Numbered from the stretch's first letter, positions 20,980 through 34,137 are shown. The stretch: 64,000 nt of DNA from Zygnema cylindricum (GCA_037447655.1 JBBHKE010003381.1:165237-229236); one strand, 5' to 3'. The notes: generated from the sequence alone by a model not told the origin. A program made the numbers and translations.

Positions 20980-23900
20980 TTCCCCTTATTTTCTACTCAA
21001 TCTTAAATTTTAGACCACACTTCTCCCTCATAAAATAAGCTTAGCGAAAGGCAAAGGTTTGGTCATGATATCTGCTACCATCTCGTTATCTGGTCGATAC
21101 TCTAAACTAATTATTTTGTTTTCTCCTTTCTCTCTAACAAAGCTGAGTCTAATGTCCATGTGTTTGGCTTTAAAATGATGTTTAGGATTGGCGGAAATAG
21201 CGATTGCTGCCTGATTATCACAAAAAAAAATTTGCACACCACTCTTAAGGTAACCTAGCTCACCAAGCAAAGACTTGACCCACATCAATTCTTTTACAGC
21301 AAAGCAAGAGGCCATATACTCAGCCTCCATGGTAGAATGAGCGATAACCTTTTACTGTTTGCTACACCAACAACAAGACATATCACCCACATACAATACA
21401 TATCCAGAAGTACATCTCCTTATCGGAGAATCACCATAACTAGCATCACTCCAAGTAGTGATGTCGGTATTCTCCCCACCCAAATGTAACCATAAATCCC
21501 TAGTTCCTATCAAATATCTAAGGACTCTCTTAGCTGCCTCCCAATCCCTCTTAGTGGGAGCATTTAGACTTCTACTCAGCACTCCTACAGCTCCTGCTAA
21601 ATCTGGCCGGGTACAATGCATAAAATAGATTAGGCTTCCCACTACTTGCATGTATGGAATAGTCTGCATGAACTTTTGTTCTTCAAGACTTAATTCCTCG
21701 TCTAAGACTATGACTTCTTCTTACTCACTCCCCTCACTTCCCTTTTGTAACTCTATTGGAGTTGTACAACTATTAGCTTTATCCATCTGAAATTTTTTCA
21801 ACATGATCCTATTGCTTCTTTTTGAGTCAATCTTATAATCTTTCTTTCTGGGTCTCTTTCTACTTAAATTCCCAAAATATATCTTGCCTCCCCCATATCC
21901 TTTATCTCAAATCTCCCTTTAAGATCAGTTTCCAGTTTATTATTTTTTTTCTATTGATTTACTTAAAAAAAGTAAATCATCAACATAAATTGCAATAAAA
22001 ATAACACCTTCCTCATCTTCAAAAACATAGATTAAGTGATCTGAGTTGATCTGGATATATCCCAGATTAGAAAGAAACTCATCAAGCTTCTTATTCCACT
22101 GTCAAAGCGCCTGTTTCAAACCATAAAGAGATTTATTCAGCCAGCATACCTTACTCTCCTCTCATTCCTCCACAAATCCTTAGGGTTGTCGCATAAAAAT
22201 CTCCTCTTCAAATTCTCCATGGAAAAAGGTTGTCTTAAGGTCCATCATGTGCACCTCTATGTCTTCCGCTGCTGCCAGACTGACAAGTATGCGGATGGAG
22301 GGAAATCTGACGACCGGGGCCAAGGTTTCCTCGTAGTCGATTCCTTCTTTCTCGATAAATCCTTTTGCCACTATTCGGGCTTTGTAACGCTCAATGGTGT
22401 TATCCGGGTTAAGTTTTAATTTGAAATCCCACTTAGAACCGATTAGTTTTCAGTCAGGTTGACAATCCACCAGCTTTCAAGTATCGACTTCCATAATTGA
22501 GGCCATCTCCTCATTGATGGCTGTCTTCCACCAGTTTCTTTCAAGACAAGTCATGGCCTCTCCATAAGTCTGAGGTTCATCTTGATAAGATAGTTTTGTT
22601 ACCTTGTTATTAACCTGTTTTTCTTGCAATCTTTTGCTACCTCTTCTTCCCCCCTCAAAATCTTTGGCCGTAATAGATGGTTCTCTTGGGTTTTTTCGAT
22701 TAATCTGGGCTTCTCCACTGTCTATTGATTCCAACTAAATTTTCACCACTTCTTTCGCTTTGGGTAAAGTTGTCTCGGGAGTTTTCGCAGCCGAGTCCTT
22801 CTCGCTCAGATTTATACCTGTAAGAATGTCATCTTCTCTAAAACCTGGATATTTAGGAAGCTCAAAGTCATCGGAATATTATGAATCATATCTGATTTTT
22901 ACTGACTTTGTATACTTGAAATGATCCACAGACTTTCCTTCACCCATACCTAGTAGATGCTTTACTAAGATTATATCTTCCCTTTTTAGATCATAAACTC
23001 TATATCCTTTAACATCCTCATCATAACCTAATAAGTATCATGGTTTTCTTTTATGATCTAGCTTCAAATTAGAGCGATATGTATCTAGACATAATACTTA
23101 ACTGCCGAAAACCTTTAAGTGAGATATGTCTGGTTTCCGGCCAGTCCATCTCTCATAAGGTGTTTAACCTTTTATAGCTGAAGTAAAAACTCTATTTTTG
23201 AGGTAATTAGCACAGTTCATTGCTTCTGCCCAAAACCTTTTTCGTATATTTTAATATTACAATATACTTCTAGCACTATCACTTAGTGTCCTATTTAGTC
23301 TTTCAGCTACCCCATTCTGTTTCGAGTTTTCTGGAACTGTCTTTTGGTGTTGGACTCCATCTTCCCTCAGAAAATCCTCAAACTGGTAAGATGCATACTC
23401 TCCACCATTGTCACTCCTTACTCTCATAATTGGAGTTTCATGGAGTTTTTCGCTCCATGCTTTATATTGTCTAAAACAATCCTGAGCTTCTGACTTGATT
23501 TTCAAAAAATACACCCTGGAATACCGAGACCAATCATTAATGATAGTCATCATAAATCTCTTCCCCACAGGTGATGGCACTGTGGCTCGTCCCCAAATAT
23601 CTGTGTATACTAAATCTAGAATCTTTTCTCCCTTATAGGTGGTTGTTTGGGAAAGGGTAATCTATGTGCTTTACCTTGAGCACATCCACTAGAATCACTT
23701 AGATTCTCACTTTCACCAAACTGAATCCCTTCCACCACTCCCATGTTTTTCATCTCTCTTAACTTATCTAGATTCACATGCCCAAGCCTCTTATGCCACA
23801 TCATTATTTCATGAACACCAGCATAATAAAGTTTATTCTTTTCATTGCTTAAAATCAGCCTAAACATCCCTTGGCTACCTTTTTTTGCGGTGAAATAAAC

Positions 23901-25332
23901 TTCTTCCTCAAAACTAGCAGTAAAGACTCATTTCCTAGTGCTAGTATCAAAACCCTTATCATCTAATACAGACGTAGAGATGAGGTTTTTTTGTTCAGCT
24001 CAGGAATAAACAATACATCGGAGAATGTAACTATGGATGTCTTTCCTTCTATTAACACTTTCAGATCTACTGATCTGATAGAGTAGTAGTGACTATCCTC
24101 CCATCCCCGTACTTTATCTTTACGGTGGGAATTTTCCTTATTTTAGTGAACAGGTGTTTATCCTTACACATATGCATGGAGGCACCTAAATCTACAATCC
24201 AGCCTGCTTCACCTTTCAATCCACCGAAAGCACATTTTTGCTTTCGTGGAATTTCTACATCATTTGTCGCTTCCAACTCCTCATCCAATAGGAGCTCATC
24301 ATCCTCGTCTTCGGATTCCACCTCATGTACGTATGTAACAATGGCATTTTTTTTTCCTCTCGGGGTTCCACCGGTCTGCCTCTCCTTTAACCGAAATACC
24401 GTTAGCTTTGTGCACTCCGCCAAATAGTGCCCTGGTTTCTTACAGAAAAATGACATAAATCCTTGAGAGCCCTTTGTTGAACTCGTCGGTCTGATTTTTC
24501 TACCCCCCCCCCTAAGTAATTTCCGACCGATTTTCGGGAATCCTTGTTCCTCCAATCGGTCCTAGCTGCCAAGGCTTGCCCACTCTTTCCTCCCCTTAGT
24601 ATCTCAATCGTATTCTCCCGAACAAGAATCATCCCTACCGTTGAGTTCCATAATCACCTTGAGTCCGCGAAGTCCTGCACACGGTTGACTATAATCTCGA
24701 ACTTATCGTGAAACTTCATCAGTAAACAGTTAACCTTTTCCTTTTCACTAAATACTTTTCCTACACTCTGTACTTCCATAAAAAGTGTAGCAAGCTCATT
24801 GCAAAAATCCAACATCTTCCCCACTTTGTATACATACTGCTTAATTTTTTGATCAACCTGCTGTTGTGGTTGAATCGTACCACTTTGGTACATCTCTATG
24901 AGAGCCACCCAAAGAATAGATGCCCGCTCTACCTGCAAATGAGGAGATGCAAGCCCTTCAGTAAGATGGCGGAGAATGAAGTGTTTTGTCGCCATATTGT
25001 TGAAGTCCTTGGTATCACTATCATTCTCCTCGTTCTTCGCAATAGGAAATATGAATGCCAAACCAGTTGTTATTGGTGTGGTCCTCTCCTTCTCCTTTCC
25101 TTTGTCCATCACCTCCCCTTCCTTTGTCTCCTCCGTTGGAGATGGATTTGCTTTCTTGGTGAATCAGCCTCCTCCAACCCTAGGAGGGATTCGAAGACTT
25201 GATGGACGCCCAACTCGTCCACTCACTATCCCCCAAAACCTTTTCTCGCATAGAGCTTCAGTCATCATACTTTCCTAGTATATGAAGCTTGTTCCATTAA
25301 AGATGGGTACCGTAGAGGGTGGGCCCATAACC
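20980..25332 (-). pseudogene. Element M gag-pol
   Basis: Right to left: primer-binding site (25318-25332), Gag beginning V-M-G-P-P-S, the A-T-K-H-F-I-L-R-H-L-T-E-G-L-A segment (about 25000), a knuckle F-F-C-K-K-P-G-H-Y-L-A-E-C near 24420-24465 with the first Cys displaced by small compensating indels. Protease follows with D-L-G in place of D-S-G (about 24190). Integrase has R-S-D-N-G-G-E-Y (about 23410) and P-E-N-S-K-Q-N-G-V-A-E-R. RT has E-G-I-D-Y-E-E-T near 22340, and RNase H runs to 21028. There are numerous stops. The leader ATG in LTR25 reads M-E-V-S-E-L and then TAG. Confidence 0.85.
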
Positions 25333-27453
25333 TACAACTCTGAGACCTCCATAGGTCCTTAGAAAGGGTAGCTTGCAAGAACCTCTAGGATAACCCTGAC
25401 CCTTTTTTTTTCAGCAAGAATAACTGCCACCGTGGTAAACAAAAACTATGACCACCTTCACCCCTGTAAAGGCAAGACTCGCGTGAGTGGATAGCAAAAA
25501 TAATCTCTAAATTTGCTCCCCTGAGCAGTAAGTTATGGAGGGTCAAAGTTGACCTTTTGTACAGAAGCTCTTTGGGAGAGAGGGTCCTATCTACCAAATT
25601 TTTCTAAGTCCTATCTCACTCTAAAACTTTATCTATTGACGTACGGCACCAATCATATTATTGTGTCGTACAGAAAGAGATAGTTGTCGGTGTACTTTCA
25701 GTACAGACAGTGTACGACATGGCCAAAAAATCGACACATGTCATATCCGGATTCGTTTCCGTAATCCTTGGAGATGCCAAAATCCAATATTCTGGTGCCA
25801 CGTGTCATCCGATGTGGATGTGACCATTAACCGCCGAAATCCTCTTCTGCGGTCTTGGCATTCTCTTCGACCGTCCGATCAAATGGCGATTTCAATCGTA
25901 GCCGTCATAAATATTTGCGCGGTATTTTTTACGCTAACTAAACAAATGCGCGGTACTTGTTTCTTCTTTGTACTCGTAATCCGCACTTTTCATAACTGAC
26001 TGTATGTATCCCGTATATAGTTACCGTTAAATGAATTATCTACATGTTAACGTTTATATACTTATTGAACCCTAAATCACTTACCACTAGATCTATACTT
26101 AATGGATGAGTCTACTGGGTACCGTTAGCATTAATTCACCGTAGGTACCATGATCAAATCCTGGAACCGACAGTCCATTTAGTAAAGTAACTACTTTACT
26201 ACCCGTAAATCAACTAATCTATTACCCGTGAATCTTTGGATAGCATAGGCAACCATGGCTCTAGCTTTCTCTCCAATTTCTTGTAGAAATTAATGGTCTT
26301 TTAAAGTATTTTCTAGGTCTGAATAGAATAAAGAAAGAAGCCGAGGCAGTCTACCTCTAACTTCTCTCTCCAACTCTCAAACTTGTCGCAATCACTAAAA
26401 ATTGGAGAGGGAGCTAGAGCCATAGCTACCTAGGCTATCCAGAGGATTACGAAAAAATATATTATAGTTGGGGGTTTTATTTACTAAAAGATATGTGCCG
26501 GCCACAGGATTTGATCCTGATACCTACCGGCCGGCAAACAGTCGGTAGTCGTTAGCCTTAGCCGTTAAGTTTGGAAGTAGTGTTACGTACTATAGAGTTT
26601 GATAATTATTTAAACATTTAAACGTAGGATAGTTCATTTAAATGTAACTATTTACGGGAGACATATATCCAGTAAAAGTACGGATTCCGGTACGGATACA
26701 AAACCAATACCGCGCATTTATTTCTTTAGTGAAGCGAATACCGCGCATGTATTTATTACAGCTACGATTAAATGTGAATTTAATCGGACAGCCGGAATTA
26801 ACGCCGAGATCGCGGAAGAGGATTTCGGCGGTTTGTGGTCATCGCCACATCGGATGACACGTGGCCGAATGACATTTGATCGCAGCATCTCCGAGGATTA
26901 AGGGAGCGAATCCGGACATACCACGTGTCGACATTAAGGCCATGTCGTACAGTGTCCGTACAAAAAGTACACCGGCAGCTGTACTTTTGTGTATAGAACT
27001 AAAATTTGATTGGCTCCGTACATCAGTAGATAGAGTCTGTGAGAGAGATAGGACTTAGAAAAATTAGAAGATAGGACCCTCTCTCCCAGAGAGCTTTTGT
27101 ACAAAAGGTCAACTTTGACCCTCCATAACTTACAGCTCAGAGGAGCAAATTCAGAGATTCTTTTTGCTATCGACTCAAGGGAGTCTTGCCTTCACAGGGA
27201 TGAAGTTGGTCAGAGTTATTTTATTCCAGGGTGGCAGTTATTTTTGCTGAAACACAAAGGGGTCACGGTTATCTTAGAGGCTTCTTGGAAGCTGTCCACT
27301 CTGAAGACTTATGGAAGTCTCAGAGTTTCATTTCTCAATGACTGCAACAAGTGTGGGAGTTGGAGAGAGAAGTTAGAGGAAGACTCCCTCGGCTTCTTTT
27401 TTTGCATTTCATTTTAGACCTAGAAAATACTAAAAGAACCACTAAGTTCTACA
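25333..27453 (-). repeat. 5' LTR of element M, interrupted by LTR26
   Basis: The two parts 25333-26281 and 27336-27453 join to a 1067-bp LTR matching 19911-20979. The end next to the primer-binding site is TACAAC rather than TGCAAC, a mutation that also makes the leader stop codon. A plus-strand B-box-like TGATCAAATCC lies at 26151-26161. Confidence 0.9.
26282..27330 (+). repeat. Solo LTR26 inside the element M LTR (TSD TTTCT)
   Basis: It is 1049 bp, TGTAGAAATTAATGG to CAGAGTTTCA, with TTTCT at 26277-26281 and 27331-27335. It is the same family as the LTRs of element Q. The minus-strand B-box-like motif (plus GGATTTGATCC) is at 26507-26517, with A-box-like sequence near 26555-26570. Confidence 0.92.
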
Positions 27454-27458
27454 AGGTT

Positions 27459-29325
27459 CTCCAAGTTTGTATTCATGTCATTGCTTCTGTGTAGCACTAT
27501 ACCATTTGGAAGCTTTATGTACTTTGGTGATAACTGTGAGTGTGATTCGTGTTGCCCCTCCCCTATTTGAAGCAAGAAGTTGGCGAATTCCTAGAGTGTT
27601 GAGGCGGCAATGTCATCTTGAGCTGTGCAAACACGCATATTTATTTTCAAACGAAGTTGTTTGAATTTTTGCCATAAGGGGCTATTTTTAACGCATGCTT
27701 CGATAATTTGAACATCTGTGGCTTTTTGAATAACTGGGAGGCATTGACGAAAGTCGCTTGCTATGAGAAACACTACATTCCCAAATGGTTTTTGATCTCC
27801 TCGTTACTCTTGCAATGTTCTATCCATTGCCTCAAGTAGATGTCGATGAGACATAAAAACTTCATCCCAAACAATTAGAGAGGTTTGACGAAATAGCTCT
27901 GCAATATCTCATTGAGAAGAGATATTGCATGTAGATAGAGCATCTATATCTAATAGAAGCTTAAATCTTGAGTGCGCTGTCTTTTCTCCTGTCAATAACA
28001 ATGTTGTTATACCACTTGCAGCAACGGCGATAGCTATTTTGCCATTAGTACACACTTTTGCCAAAATCTTCTCTATGACAAATGACTTTCTTGTTCCTCC
28101 TGGTCCATCAAGAAATAAGCAAGTTTCGGCCTTTAAAGTATTTTGTACTGCATTTGTAACTACATCATATATTTTTTTCTATTACACATTGAGTGTGGTG
28201 ATTGATGATAACACTCGTGTCATGTTTTCAAGATAGTAGGATTTTTCCGCCTCTATTAATGGATTTTGTTTTTTTGTTTGACGAATGAGTTGCTCCAGCT
28301 AGTCTAACAATGGGGTAAAGTTGGATAATCCGTAAGCGATTTACCGCCCCCACGTAGGAATTGTTCAATGTCCAATAAAGTCTCGTATTCTTCTTCTCGT
28401 TGAAGATTCTCATTATTACGCGACTCATGAGCTGTGTAATTCGCACGATTTTTATAGTGGATATCCTCAGACATATCTTTGAAGTGCTTTTCCCATAATG
28501 ATTTTGCGGATTGAAGATTAGCGCAGAGGAGGATTGTGGCAAATAGGTGTCGGAGTATTTTTGCCATTTGGAATGATACCGCTTCTTCCATGCATTTTTC
28601 CCACTCTACATCATCATCGCGAAGTCCCATTGCACTTGCAACTTCGGCAAATGTGGCATACTCAACACCTTTGATAGTACACAAATCTTTGAACGACAGT
28701 GGTCCTCGTTGATAACAAACTAACAAACGCAGGTAATAACGTTCAGGTTCAACTGGTGAGCAAGTAACTATTCTCCCTATGACACTTTGATTAACTCTTG
28801 CTCGCTTTTGCCAATATTTATTCTTCCAAATGTAATGTTTAGGGATATCGGGATAAAAAAGGGAACGTGCGGTCTCATCATTGGCACATAAGTCGAAGTA
28901 ACTTGTAAGTTTTGTAGACGAAGCACGATTCAAAACTGTTGACGCATTTTCTGTTGCATGAAACGTAACCATTTGCTGATAAGGTAAATGCACGAGAAGC
29001 TTTTCTAGAGTGTGAGACTTAGCTTGTAAAGGGAACTCGAACAATCTCCAACATGATTCTGATGCGGATACGTATTGGGCATCTAAGTATTGTTGAATTT
29101 TGTTCCTGGGCTCGTTCTTTCCTAATAACACTGCGGCGCGATCATGCCCTTTGTACACATACTTGTACAAATATTTTACCAATGTTATTATTGAGCACAC
29201 TTCGACATTAATGTGACAGTTGTATTTGTGCAAAAACCAAGGATTGTATGGAACGACAAATTGATTATCAAGTGTTTTTCCATTTTTTGTAATAACACAT
29301 CCATTATTTCGTCTCCTGTACATTG
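27459..29325 (-). pseudogene. Helitron Rep C-terminus and helicase N-terminal part
   Basis: From 29325 the frame continues the Rep domain: V-P-Y-N-P-W-F-L-H-K-Y-N-C-H-I-N-V-E-V, then K-Y-L-Y-K-Y-V-Y-K-G-H-D (about 29130-29175), which supplies the tyrosine region of the HUH endonuclease. About 300 codons on, the helicase has G-P-G-G-T-R-K-S near 28095 (Walker A, with Arg where Gly is usual) and [11 protein letters not shown] near 27860 (Walker B). Further down are A-S-D-F-R-Q-C-L-P-V-I (about 27750) and L-P-N-G-I-V-L near 27510. Stops interrupt the helicase part. Confidence 0.88.
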
Positions 29326-30392
29326 TGTAGAATACATGGTTCTTTTAGTATTTTCTAGGTCTAAAATATAATGTAGAAAAGAAGCCAAGGCAATCTGCCT
29401 CTAACTCCTCTCTTCAACTCCCATACTTGTTGCAATCACACTAAGTTGGAGACGAAGCTAAAGCCATGGCTACCTAGGCTATCCAGAGGTTTACGGGAAA
29501 TAGATTAGTTGATTTACGGATTGGTAGTTTCTTTACTAAAAGGGAAGATGTCAAATCTATGACTTGATCTCAGTACTTGCGGTCAGATAAAGCCACCGGT
29601 AGCCGGTAGACTTATCCATTAAGTCTAGGACTAGAGTTACATGCTATAAGGTTTGTTACTTATTTAAATGTTGCCACGTAGGATAATTCATTTAACGACA
29701 ACTTTTTACGGGATACATAGATTTAGTTATGTAAAAGTACGGATTACGGTTTGGATAAGAAACGAGTACTGCGCATTTGTTTCTTTAAACGAAAAAAAAT
29801 ACCGCGCAAGTATTTATGACGGCTACGATTGAAATCTGCATTCAATCGGACGGCCGAGAAGAATGCCGAGATCGCGAAAGAGAATCTCGACAGTTTGTGG
29901 TCATCGCCACATCGGATGACACGTGGCACAACTTCATTGGATCGCGGCATCTCTAGGGATTACGTGACCTAATCCGGATATGTCTTGTGTCGACATTTAG
30001 GCCATGTCGTACAATATTCGTTCAGAAAGTACACCGGCAGCTGTACTTTAGTGTACGGCAGTGTAATATAATTGGTGCCGTACATCAGTAGATAGAGTTT
30101 TAGAGAGAGATAAGACTTAGAAATATTGGTAGATAGGACCCTCTCTCCCAGAGAGCTTTTGTACAAAAGGTCAACTTTGACTCTCCATAACTTACTGCTC
30201 AGGGGAGCAAATTCAAAGATTCTATTTGCTATCGACTCAGGGGAGTCATCCCTTTATAAGGGTGAAGGTGGTCAGAGTTTTTGTTTGCCATGGTGGCAGT
30301 TATTCTTGCCGAAACACAAAGGGGTCAAGGTTATCCTACAGGCTTCGTGTGAGCTACTTACTATGAGGACCTATGGAGGTCTCAGAGTTGCA
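29326..30392 (+). repeat. Solo LTR29 in Helitron Rep (TSD CATTG/CATAG)
   Basis: It is 1067 bp, TGTAGAATAC to CAGAGTTGCA. The flanks CATTG (29321-29325) and CATAG (30393-30397) match at four of five bases. The Rep frame continues across it (G-Y-P-M joined to Y-R-R-R-N-N). It has the clade-2 layout; the tRNA-like part near 29565-29625 on the minus strand is degenerate. Confidence 0.88.
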
Positions 30393-32660
30393 CATAGGAT
30401 ATCCATTACCATCCTTTTTAGTCTTTTCACAGAATGCTTTTGAAAATCCTTTCTTGCATTTGCCCTCACGCAAACAGCGCACGTCACATGGACCATGCAT
30501 CATACATGTTATCACTGTTTTGTACAATTTTTTGTTCATGGGATCTGGTTTTTTTTTGCTGAAGCGAAAACGTTCATATTCTGTGGGTGTTCGAGGTTTC
30601 TCCTCATCAACTAACATTTGGAGCAAATGTGCATGAGGCAAACCGCGTTTTTGAAACTCAATCACGTGAATTCTTCCCACTTGTACTCCTAATACACCGT
30701 CTGAAATGTCTTGAAGTATAGCTTTCAGCTTTAGTGAAAACACGCACACAGTTATGTTAGGTCGCTTGGAAGCAATCTCTCATGGTTTTAATGATTCTTT
30801 GATTTCTTTCCAGTTAGGATTACATGTGATCCTTATAAATAAATTTGGCTTGCCGTGTGCGCGGACAATTGCCATGGCGTTTTGGTATTGTTCTTCCATA
30901 TACCTATCACCACCTGTGAAGCTTAGCGCTAAGATGATGTGTCGCCCTGTTCTTGAAAGCTCTTCATTGCGTTGGTTTACCACGACATTATTTGTTGCCG
31001 AAATGTTTGCGTGACTTTGTTGCCTCGCCTCATCGGTTACGACACATTGGTCGCGTGGTATCAATTCCATAAATCCCCCGTACAACTCTGCGCGCAAAGT
31101 ACGTTGATTCTCGCGCTGATTTTGAGTCGTTGTTGCTCCACTTTCGCAAACTGGTCCACACAATACTGTTGGAATAGGTGACCGGCTTTGTGTATTAAAT
31201 TGTTTTCTCTTGCACGCGTAAATAAACAATAGGCAGCATATGCTCTTGGGGACACACGTCTTCCATTTGTCATTTTCAAACCAAAATGCCACCCGAGTTC
31301 ACCATATGGAAATAGAAGTAGGTATTGGAGTGGGTCATATAATGCATGTGACTCAAATATGCGCATCATTTGATTGCCTTCTCTTATATTCAAAACTATA
31401 TCTCTTCCTCTAGTAGTTTCTGTTGGGTTAACCAAAATTGTTGCCACTTCTTTTGCTTGTGGTCGATTGTAACGGCGTTGGTCTAAATTGTGAATTGTAT
31501 CTTTTAGTATTAAGCGTAATTCAGGGGCTTCATGGATTCGTTCTCCGGCTGAAATAAATTGTTGCGCCAAATGGTTGTATGTTTTCATCATATTCTGAAT
31601 CATTGTCACTACATCGTGGTCTAATCCATCGATAATACTCATTCGCGTGTTTACTTGCGTCTCCATTGATGCGTCAAATACGTAGACTTGTGCAAACACA
31701 ACTTGATTTTCTTGGGGCAGCAGTTGACCTATTCGATGATGTATGGTTCCTTGAAATACGGAAATTGAAAGGGTCGTTACTTGCTCCAATCGATTGGTCG
31801 TTGAGAGGGAGGGTTGTGGATGCACCAAGTGATGTAAACGAAAACACCATGTTGGAGAAACGAATTTTATTCAAAAAATTAGCATTGCTATACAAAGTTA
31901 AAAGCTCCGAAAGAGGCGTTTCATATGAAGTAAGTTGTACTTTGCCAAGTACACAACAAACTCTAGGGGTCTCTCCTGCCCATTTTTGTGCATTGGAATG
32001 AATGCATGTAATTTCCATAGGTGGAAGTCTATGTCGTTCTGGACTAGTGTAATGTTCATGAAGACCTAAAGCAATTTTTAGCACCTTTGCACGTCGTCGT
32101 GTCATAGACTGACGTTGACGATCACCTTCGGTGCAACTTCAAGTGTCACGTTGTTCTTTTGTCGAATTTTGTTGTTGTACGGTGTGTTGTCTAATTTCAG
32201 CCTCGTCGAAGGGTTCGTGAGTACATTCGGTGTTGAATTGAACATCATGAGCTTCTTATCCTGCAATTTGAGTTCTTTCATCCTCGTCGAGATGTTGAGC
32301 AAAGTGTTCTTCGACATGAATAGTATGTATTTCTGCGGTCCATACATCAGTCTCTTTTAACCTTAAATTCACCGTATGTTGTGCCTCTACGGCTTGAAGG
32401 TTTTTCCTTGCCACCTCATTTCCTGTATTTTTTTTTAGCGCACGTTTTGCTCGCTTTCTTTCACGATCTTTGGGTAGTCGCTCCTCACATTTTTCAGGGG
32501 TCTCTTCAGCTCGTTTTTTTGCACGTTCTTGACGTAACCGTTCATTGTGTTGATCACCTGTTTCTTTTGTCGATGTGGGTCGTACTGCACCCACATGTCC
32601 AATGTCGTAATTGCGTATACAACTTTGGATCTACCAGGATTTTTCCTTCCACGTCTTTTA
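30393..32660 (-). pseudogene. Helitron N-terminal region and Rep domain
   Basis: At about 32594-32256 is a basic, charged stretch with repeated E-R-x-R-x-x-R-A-K-x-R-A units, likely a coiled coil or nucleic-acid-binding tail seen in many Helitron proteins. The Helitron-like N domain includes Y-D-P-L-Q-Y-L-L-L-F-P-Y-G-E (about 31310). Further on are G-R-H-I-I-L-A-L-S-F-T-G-G-D-R-Y-M, a C-N-P-N-W segment (about 30815), then the HUH motif in F-Q-K-R-G-L-P-H-A-H-L-L (about 30625-30660). At least three frame changes are needed between 32105 and 30749. Confidence 0.88.
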
Positions 32661-34137
32661 TTGCAATTTAGTTTACGTTTATTTTTACCGTTCTTTTATC
32701 GTTAAAGCAAAAATGCAACTATAATTTCTTTACGTTTAAAAAAAATGATGTTCTTTTAAAGTTGGGTTGGTACATTTTTAATATTTTTTATGAGAGCTTG
32801 TTCATTAAAGCATTCAAATGCGTTCATTTACTATGAAATTGCTTTATGTGTTCAAAGTGGGACTATAGTCTATCTGGGAACAATAATCACACCGTGGTTT
32901 TACGAACCACACAGACGCATTTTTTTCTCGTTTTTTTCACGATTTTTAAACTGGCGTTGTGATCGTTGTTGTGAGGTTTCTCGCGCGCGCTTGGTAGCTG
33001 CTCGTCGTGCGTTGTTGCGTTGCGTTGCCATATTTTGGGTCGTAATATAATGTGTGTAGCGGTTGGTAGTCCATATGGTAGATTAGACCTTGCGTCCACG
33101 CATAAAATATGGTCAGTACATGTTTTTCGATTCCTATTGGCATGTCTCATATTTTTTTTATCAAGCTTTCATGTGCCACATGAACAAAGGGTGCAACGAT
33201 TTTATGTACACGATGAATAACTTATTACATTTTTATTCATCTTACCTCACTTTTATTACAATTTTCCAACTCAAACCCATCATAGTAGCTTTTTAATAGG
33301 AAAAGTAAATTGGCATGCATCTGTCCCACATACACTTTTTTAGACGGTTTTATGGAATTTTTTTACTTTAAGATCTCTACCTTACCACCATATTGAAAGA
33401 CTTAACAGGACAACCAATAATGTTTTTTCATAATGTTCTTTAACAATACCTATACTATTTACATGGAACAATAACCATAAAGTGATTTTGTTAGCTCACC
33501 TAAATGATATTGTATTACTTCCGTTGTAGGTTCAAGCATCTATTGGGCCCAAATGCCACACTTGAACGTATTTTCGAAAGGTAATAGCACCATGCGTTTT
33601 ATGTGCTTATTAACTGTGTCGATTTATGTTCAATTGAAATAGGCATACTCATATCCACACATGATACACCACCAACCATAACCCAATTCAATGAACAACT
33701 TCAAAACATAAAATTATCTTTCAATTATTAAACCCAAATTTCATTTTCGTACCATCATGTATATTATGTGCTAATTGACTGTATCGCTTCATGTTCAACT
33801 GAATAGCGTACTACTATGGATTACACACTTCATAACATGAAGCATAACACGATTCAATGCAACAACACGAACACATTACAAACTATTTCAAACGACAAAA
33901 TTGATTTATCGTATGTCGAGTGAATTAAAGTACACTACTCATGTCTACACATTTTGCACCATTTTTATGAACAAACCCCATTTGGAAACAAGAAATTTAT
34001 TTTTTAAGAACCTTACACAAACACTTCATGAACTGCCCCCGCTTTCAAACAAAAAAAGCCGTTTTTTGTAATTACAGCTCTACAAGGTACATCGGTATAT
34101 AAATCAACTTACCTTGGTAATATTGTATTTCAACACC
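32661..34137. other. AT-rich non-coding sequence upstream of the Helitron gene
   Basis: I see no protein-coding similarity here. It is probably the 5' non-coding end of the Helitron, though the terminus is not identified. A diverged repeat of about 180 bp appears at about 33587-33720 and 33763-33900 (shared words TTATGTGCT, AACTG, TGTTCAA, CAATTCAATG/CGATTCAATG). The segment 33744-34104 has a close copy at 35837-36198. Confidence 0.5.

Larger units (their letters stand above)
19911..27453 (-). mobile_element. Element M, complete Ty1/copia (clade 2), in Helitron
   Basis: The 3' LTR is at 19911-20979 and the 5' LTR at 25333-27453, the latter opened by solo LTR26. AGGTT at 19906-19910 and 27454-27458 is the target duplication. 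The helicase reading frame continues across it. A purine tract (minus strand AAATAAGGGGAA) precedes the 3' LTR. The internal region is 4353 bp, with all domains but heavy decay. Confidence 0.92.
18273..34137 (-). mobile_element. Helitron with Rep-helicase, split by five insertions
   Basis: Removing the AT-rich insert (18333-18655), LTR N, element M and LTR29 leaves about 6.0 kb. It encodes, from right to left, a basic N-terminal region, Helitron-like N domain, Rep with G-L-P-H-A-H-L-L, and a PIF1-type helicase ending in G-L-C-N-G-T-K-L at 18273. There LTR L cuts it. The right boundary is not seen: coding starts near 32650 and non-coding sequence follows. Neither the 5' TC nor the 3' CTRRT hairpin could be placed. 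Stops and frameshifts make it inactive. Confidence 0.85.

Noticed and set aside
32887-33150. Small basic protein gene on the minus strand
   Set aside because: It overlaps several competing frames in AT-rich sequence next to the Helitron, with no recognisable domain.
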